Shown in pieces: positions 5,591 through 7,792 of a stretch of DNA of 7,792 bases. The stretch spans positions 1 to 7,792 of the forward strand of contig CAAGJQ010000155.1 of NCBI GenBank assembly GCA_900770295.1. The letters are read 5' to 3'. Source of the stretch: an uncultured Oscillibacter sp. GTDB taxonomy: Bacteria > Bacillota > Clostridia > Oscillospirales > Oscillospiraceae. Numbering within the stretch: the stretch's first letter is position 1; every line of letters begins with the position of its first letter. The position numbers and the translations under genes are program-made. The notes below the pieces were generated by a model, which worked only from the letters and a program-made list of their open reading frames with translations, did not search any database and was not told the origin of the DNA.

Positions 5591-6565
5591 ATGAACGTGA
5601 AACTGATTGGTAAGCATGAAAAGGATTCCCGCGCCTGCCGCGACGGTCTCGCTCTGACCCTGAACGAGATGATGGCGGAGGACAAGTCCATCTGCTACGT
5701 GGACTGCGACCTGATGGGCTGCATCAACACCAAGATGCTGCGCAAGAACTATCCCGACCGCGCCTTTGAGGCCGGTATCGCCGAGGGCAACGCCGCCGGC
5801 GTGGCCGCCGGCCTTGCCGCCACCGGCAAGAAGGTGTTCTTCCACTCCTTCGGCACCTTCTCCTCCCGCCGCTGCTATGACCAGATCTACATGTCCGCCG
5901 CCTATGCCGGACTGACTGTCCATGTGCTGGCCTCCGATGCCGGCGTCACCGCCGCGTTCAACGGCGGCACCCATATGCCTCTGGAGGATGCGGGTATGTA
6001 CCTGAGCATCCCCGAGACCACCGTGCTGGACCCCGCCGACTATGCCCAGCTGGCCAGCGTCACCCGTCAGCTGGTGAACATCACCAAGGGCGTCACCTTC
6101 ACCCGCTTCGTCCGCAAGGGCATCATCAAGGTCTATGACGACGGCTCCGAGTTCGAGATCGGCAAGGGTGTTGTCCTGCACGAAAGCGAAAACGACGCCG
6201 CCACCATCATCACCTCCGGCATCATGGTGGACGAGAGCCTGAAGGCCTATGAGGCTCTGCAGGCCGAGGGCATTTCCGTCCGCGTCATCGACATGTTCAC
6301 CTGGAAGCCTCTGGATGAGGAGCTGGTCATCAAGGCCGCCAAGGAGACCGGCGCCATTGTCACCGCCGAAAACCACAACGTCACCTGCGGCCTGGGCTCC
6401 GTCGTTGCCAACTGCCTGGCCAAGAACTACCCCACCATCCAGGAGTTCGTGGGTGTTCAGGATCAGTTCGGTCAGGTCGGTCCCCAGGACTTCCTGATGG
6501 ACGAGTATGGCCTGCGCGCCGCCAACATCGTGGCCGCCGTCAAGAAGGCCATTGCCCGCAAGTAA
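5591..6565 (+). CDS. Transketolase, C-terminal (pyrimidine-binding) subunit
   Basis: The 324-residue product contains the pyrimidine-binding and C-terminal domains of transketolase and pairs with the preceding gene to make the full enzyme. GIAEGN at 62-67 contains Glu65, which in this family activates the thiamine cofactor; the following residue is Gly where Gln is usual (AEQN). SSRRCYDQI at 91-99 corresponds to the common SRRAYEQI-type segment and GGTHMPLED at 125-133 to the usual GATHQALED, keeping His128. The C-terminal domain has ENHN at 260-263 and ends in DQFGQVG at 291-297 followed by MDEYGL, where ordinary split transketolases have DRFGESG. Only 15 bases separate it from the N-terminal subunit. 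Together the altered residues around the active site hint at a non-standard substrate, though thiamine chemistry should be intact. Strong C/G-ending codon bias suggests high expression. Confidence 0.92.
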   Translation: MNVKLIGKHEKDSRACRDGLALTLNEMMAEDKSICYVDCDLMGCINTKMLRKNYPDRAFEAGIAEGNAAGVAAGLAATGKKVFFHSFGTFSSRRCYDQIYMSAAYAGLTVHVLASDAGVTAAFNGGTHMPLEDAGMYLSIPETTVLDPADYAQLASVTRQLVNITKGVTFTRFVRKGIIKVYDDGSEFEIGKGVVLHESENDAATIITSGIMVDESLKAYEALQAEGISVRVIDMFTWKPLDEELVIKAAKETGAIVTAENHNVTCGLGSVVANCLAKNYPTIQEFVGVQDQFGQVGPQDFLMDEYGLRAANIVAAVKKAIARK

Positions 6566-6578
6566 ATTCTGTTGACTA

Positions 6579-6602
6579 CTGTCCCGGCGGGAGCCGGGAC
6601 AG
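6579..6602 (+). other. Perfect 10-bp hairpin with GGGA loop, possible attenuator or processing site
   Basis: CTGTCCCGGC at 6579-6588 pairs exactly with GCCGGGACAG at 6593-6602 around a GGGA loop, in the 76-base gap after the transketolase. Flanking bases (TTCTG upstream, GTCAGAA downstream) can lengthen the stem imperfectly. The bases after it are CGTCAGAA and then AT-rich, with no immediate T-run, so termination would be inefficient at best. It may set the ratio between transketolase and dehydrogenase transcripts, or protect a processed mRNA end. Confidence 0.5.
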
Positions 6603-6623
6603 CGTCAGAATATTTTATAATTC

Positions 6624-6630
6624 AAAGGAG
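6624..6630 (+). promoter_or_regulatory. Ribosome binding site of the 4-hydroxybutyrate dehydrogenase-like gene
   Basis: AAAGGAG, eleven bases before the ATG at 6642. The alternative ATG at 6648 (third codon) would be 17 bases away, so the first is preferred. Confidence 0.75.
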
Positions 6631-6641
6631 AGTTGATTCCA

Positions 6642-7792
6642 ATGGCTATGGATGCTTTTTCCGCCTCTCTGATGGCTGATAAGAGAGAGATCATCTTTGC
6701 TCCCACCGTGTACAAGTTCCAGACCTTCGCCCAGATGGCCGAAGAGTTCAAGCTGAACGAGCGGGATGTGGTCCTGACCAACGAGTTCATCTACAAGCCC
6801 TTCATGGAGGAGCTGGGCCTGAAGTGCCAGTTCGTGTTCCAGGAGAAGTTCGGCGCCGGTGAGCCCTCCGAGGCCATGATCCAGACCATGTACGACGCCA
6901 TCCCCTACGACAGCTATGACCGCGTCATCGCCGTCGGCGGCGGCGCCATCATGGACCTGTGCAAGCTGCTGGGCTGCAAGCGTCCCGACACCGTGCACAA
7001 CCTGTACTTCAAGCGCTTCCCCGTCGTCCACGAGAAGGACGTCATTGCCATCCCCACCACCTGCGGCACCGGCTCTGAGTGCACCAACATCTCCGTTGCC
7101 ATCGTCAAGGACGAGAAGGACGGGGTCCTCACCGGCGGCGAGACCAAGCTGGGCCTGGTTTCTGACGACATCATCCCCAACAAGGTCTGCCTGATCCCCG
7201 ACCTGCTGCGCACCCTGCCCTACAAGCCCTTCGCCTGCTCCGCCATCGACGCTCTGGTGCACGCCACCGAGTCCTTCCTGAGCCCCCACCGCAAGACCAT
7301 CACCTCCGAACTGTTCAGCGAGAAGGCCATGGACATGATCCTGAAGGGCTTCAAGCTGCTGGACGAGAAGGGCCCCGACGCCCGGTTCGAGTACATGGAC
7401 CAGTTCGTCACCGCCTCCTTCTACGCCGGCATCGCCTTCCTGAAGGCCGGCTGCGGCCCCGTCCACGGCATGAGCTTCCCCCTGGGCGGCACCTATCATG
7501 TGCCTCACGGCGAGAGCAACTACATGCTGTTCGGCGCCATCATGGACTACTATGATGAGAAGAACCCCGACGGCGAGATCATGCGCTTCAAGGAGCTGGT
7601 GGCCAGCATCCTGGGCTGCGAGGCCAAGGACGCCATCCCCGAGATGAACGCCCTGCTGCAGCGCATCCTGCCCCTGCGTCCTCTGCGTGACTGCGGCTTC
7701 ACCGAGGCCGACTTCAAGGCCTTCCCCCAGTCTGTTGAGGCCAACCAGCAGCGCCTGATGACCAACGCCTACTATCCCTTCGATCTGGAGTC
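6642..7792 (+). CDS. 4hbD: 4-hydroxybutyrate dehydrogenase-like iron-type alcohol dehydrogenase, 3' partial
   Basis: 383 complete codons are visible and the frame is open at the window end; comparison from memory with Clostridium kluyveri 4-hydroxybutyrate dehydrogenase (371 residues) suggests only about a dozen residues are missing. That enzyme interconverts succinate semialdehyde and 4-hydroxybutyrate with NAD(H). Shared features run throughout: APTVYKF at 20-26, LTNEFIYKPF at 45-54, nucleotide-binding GGGAIMD at 99-105, TTCGTGSE at 139-146, metal ligands Asp203 and His207 in SAIDALVHATES, His275 in GPVHG and His289 in the YHVPHGESNY segment. The N-terminus carries about ten extra residues before the conserved part. 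The family also contains reductases for other short aldehydes, and the gene's position behind a transketolase makes another aldehyde substrate possible. No genes of the succinate-to-4-hydroxybutyrate route (such as a CoA transferase) are in view. Codon use matches the transketolase genes. The assignment to the subfamily is firm; the physiological substrate is not. Confidence 0.88.
   Translation, partial: MAMDAFSASLMADKREIIFAPTVYKFQTFAQMAEEFKLNERDVVLTNEFIYKPFMEELGLKCQFVFQEKFGAGEPSEAMIQTMYDAIPYDSYDRVIAVGGGAIMDLCKLLGCKRPDTVHNLYFKRFPVVHEKDVIAIPTTCGTGSECTNISVAIVKDEKDGVLTGGETKLGLVSDDIIPNKVCLIPDLLRTLPYKPFACSAIDALVHATESFLSPHRKTITSELFSEKAMDMILKGFKLLDEKGPDARFEYMDQFVTASFYAGIAFLKAGCGPVHGMSFPLGGTYHVPHGESNYMLFGAIMDYYDEKNPDGEIMRFKELVASILGCEAKDAIPEMNALLQRILPLRPLRDCGFTEADFKAFPQSVEANQQRLMTNAYYPFDLE

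Noticed and set aside
4715..6376. Long open frame of about 550 codons on the minus strand opposite the transketolase genes
   Set aside because: Same codon-bias shadow; low-complexity product, while both + strand transketolase subunits are unmistakable.
6572..6621. Possible promoter (TTGACT at 6572-6577, TATAAT at 6616-6621) before the dehydrogenase gene
   Set aside because: The two boxes are 38 bases apart, far from the usual 17, and initiation from this TATAAT would start inside the Shine-Dalgarno sequence, leaving no usable leader.
6615..7508. Open frame of about 300 codons on the minus strand opposite the dehydrogenase gene
   Set aside because: Low-complexity Gly/Val/His-rich product with no domain; shadow of the + strand iron-type dehydrogenase.

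Overview
The window is a single co-directional block on the + strand: eight genes, all densely packed, with intergenic gaps of 15 to 76 bases and a clear purine-rich Shine-Dalgarno sequence before almost every start. The DNA is GC-rich with strong bias to C/G-ending codons. Together with the strong Shine-Dalgarno sites, a split (two-gene) transketolase and an iron-type dehydrogenase very like Clostridium kluyveri 4-hydroxybutyrate dehydrogenase, this suggests a GC-rich anaerobic Clostridia member, perhaps a gut Oscillospiraceae type. That placement is inference; there is no rRNA or other phylogenetic marker here.

Layout: (1) bases 1-2042 hold three tandem paralogous HAD-superfamily proteins, the first cut by the window edge. 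The two whose N-termini are visible carry Asp-Leu-Gly-Gly-Thr where a classical HAD phosphatase has Asp-x-Asp-x-Thr. (2) Bases 2066-3634 encode a 522-residue relative of cofactor-independent phosphoglycerate mutase in which the order of the two sequence halves is swapped: the normal C-terminal ~300 residues come first and the normal N-terminal ~210 residues come last. Nearly all metal and catalytic residues are kept, so this reads as a natural circular permutation and not a broken gene. (3) Bases 3656-4675 encode an inositol 2-dehydrogenase-like (IolG, Gfo/Idh/MocA) oxidoreductase, with codon use looser than its neighbours and a perfect 14-bp inverted repeat inside it. (4) Bases 4742-6565 encode the N- and C-terminal subunits of a split transketolase, probably translationally coupled. 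(5) From 6642 to the window end is a nearly complete iron-type 4-hydroxybutyrate dehydrogenase-like protein.

How they may work together: the close spacing suggests one operon or two consecutive ones. It combines a polyol or sugar oxidoreductase, a two-carbon-transferring transketolase, an aldehyde/alcohol dehydrogenase and phosphate-ester enzymes (permuted mutase, HAD proteins). That fits a catabolic module for a polyol or unusual sugar in which carbon is split by transketolase and reducing power is disposed of by the Fe-type dehydrogenase. The actual substrate cannot be read from the sequence. The most noteworthy item is the permuted mutase, followed by the HAD triplet with altered catalytic motifs. 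No transporter, regulator, RNA gene, insertion sequence or CRISPR array is visible, and no gene-free stretch exceeds 76 bases.
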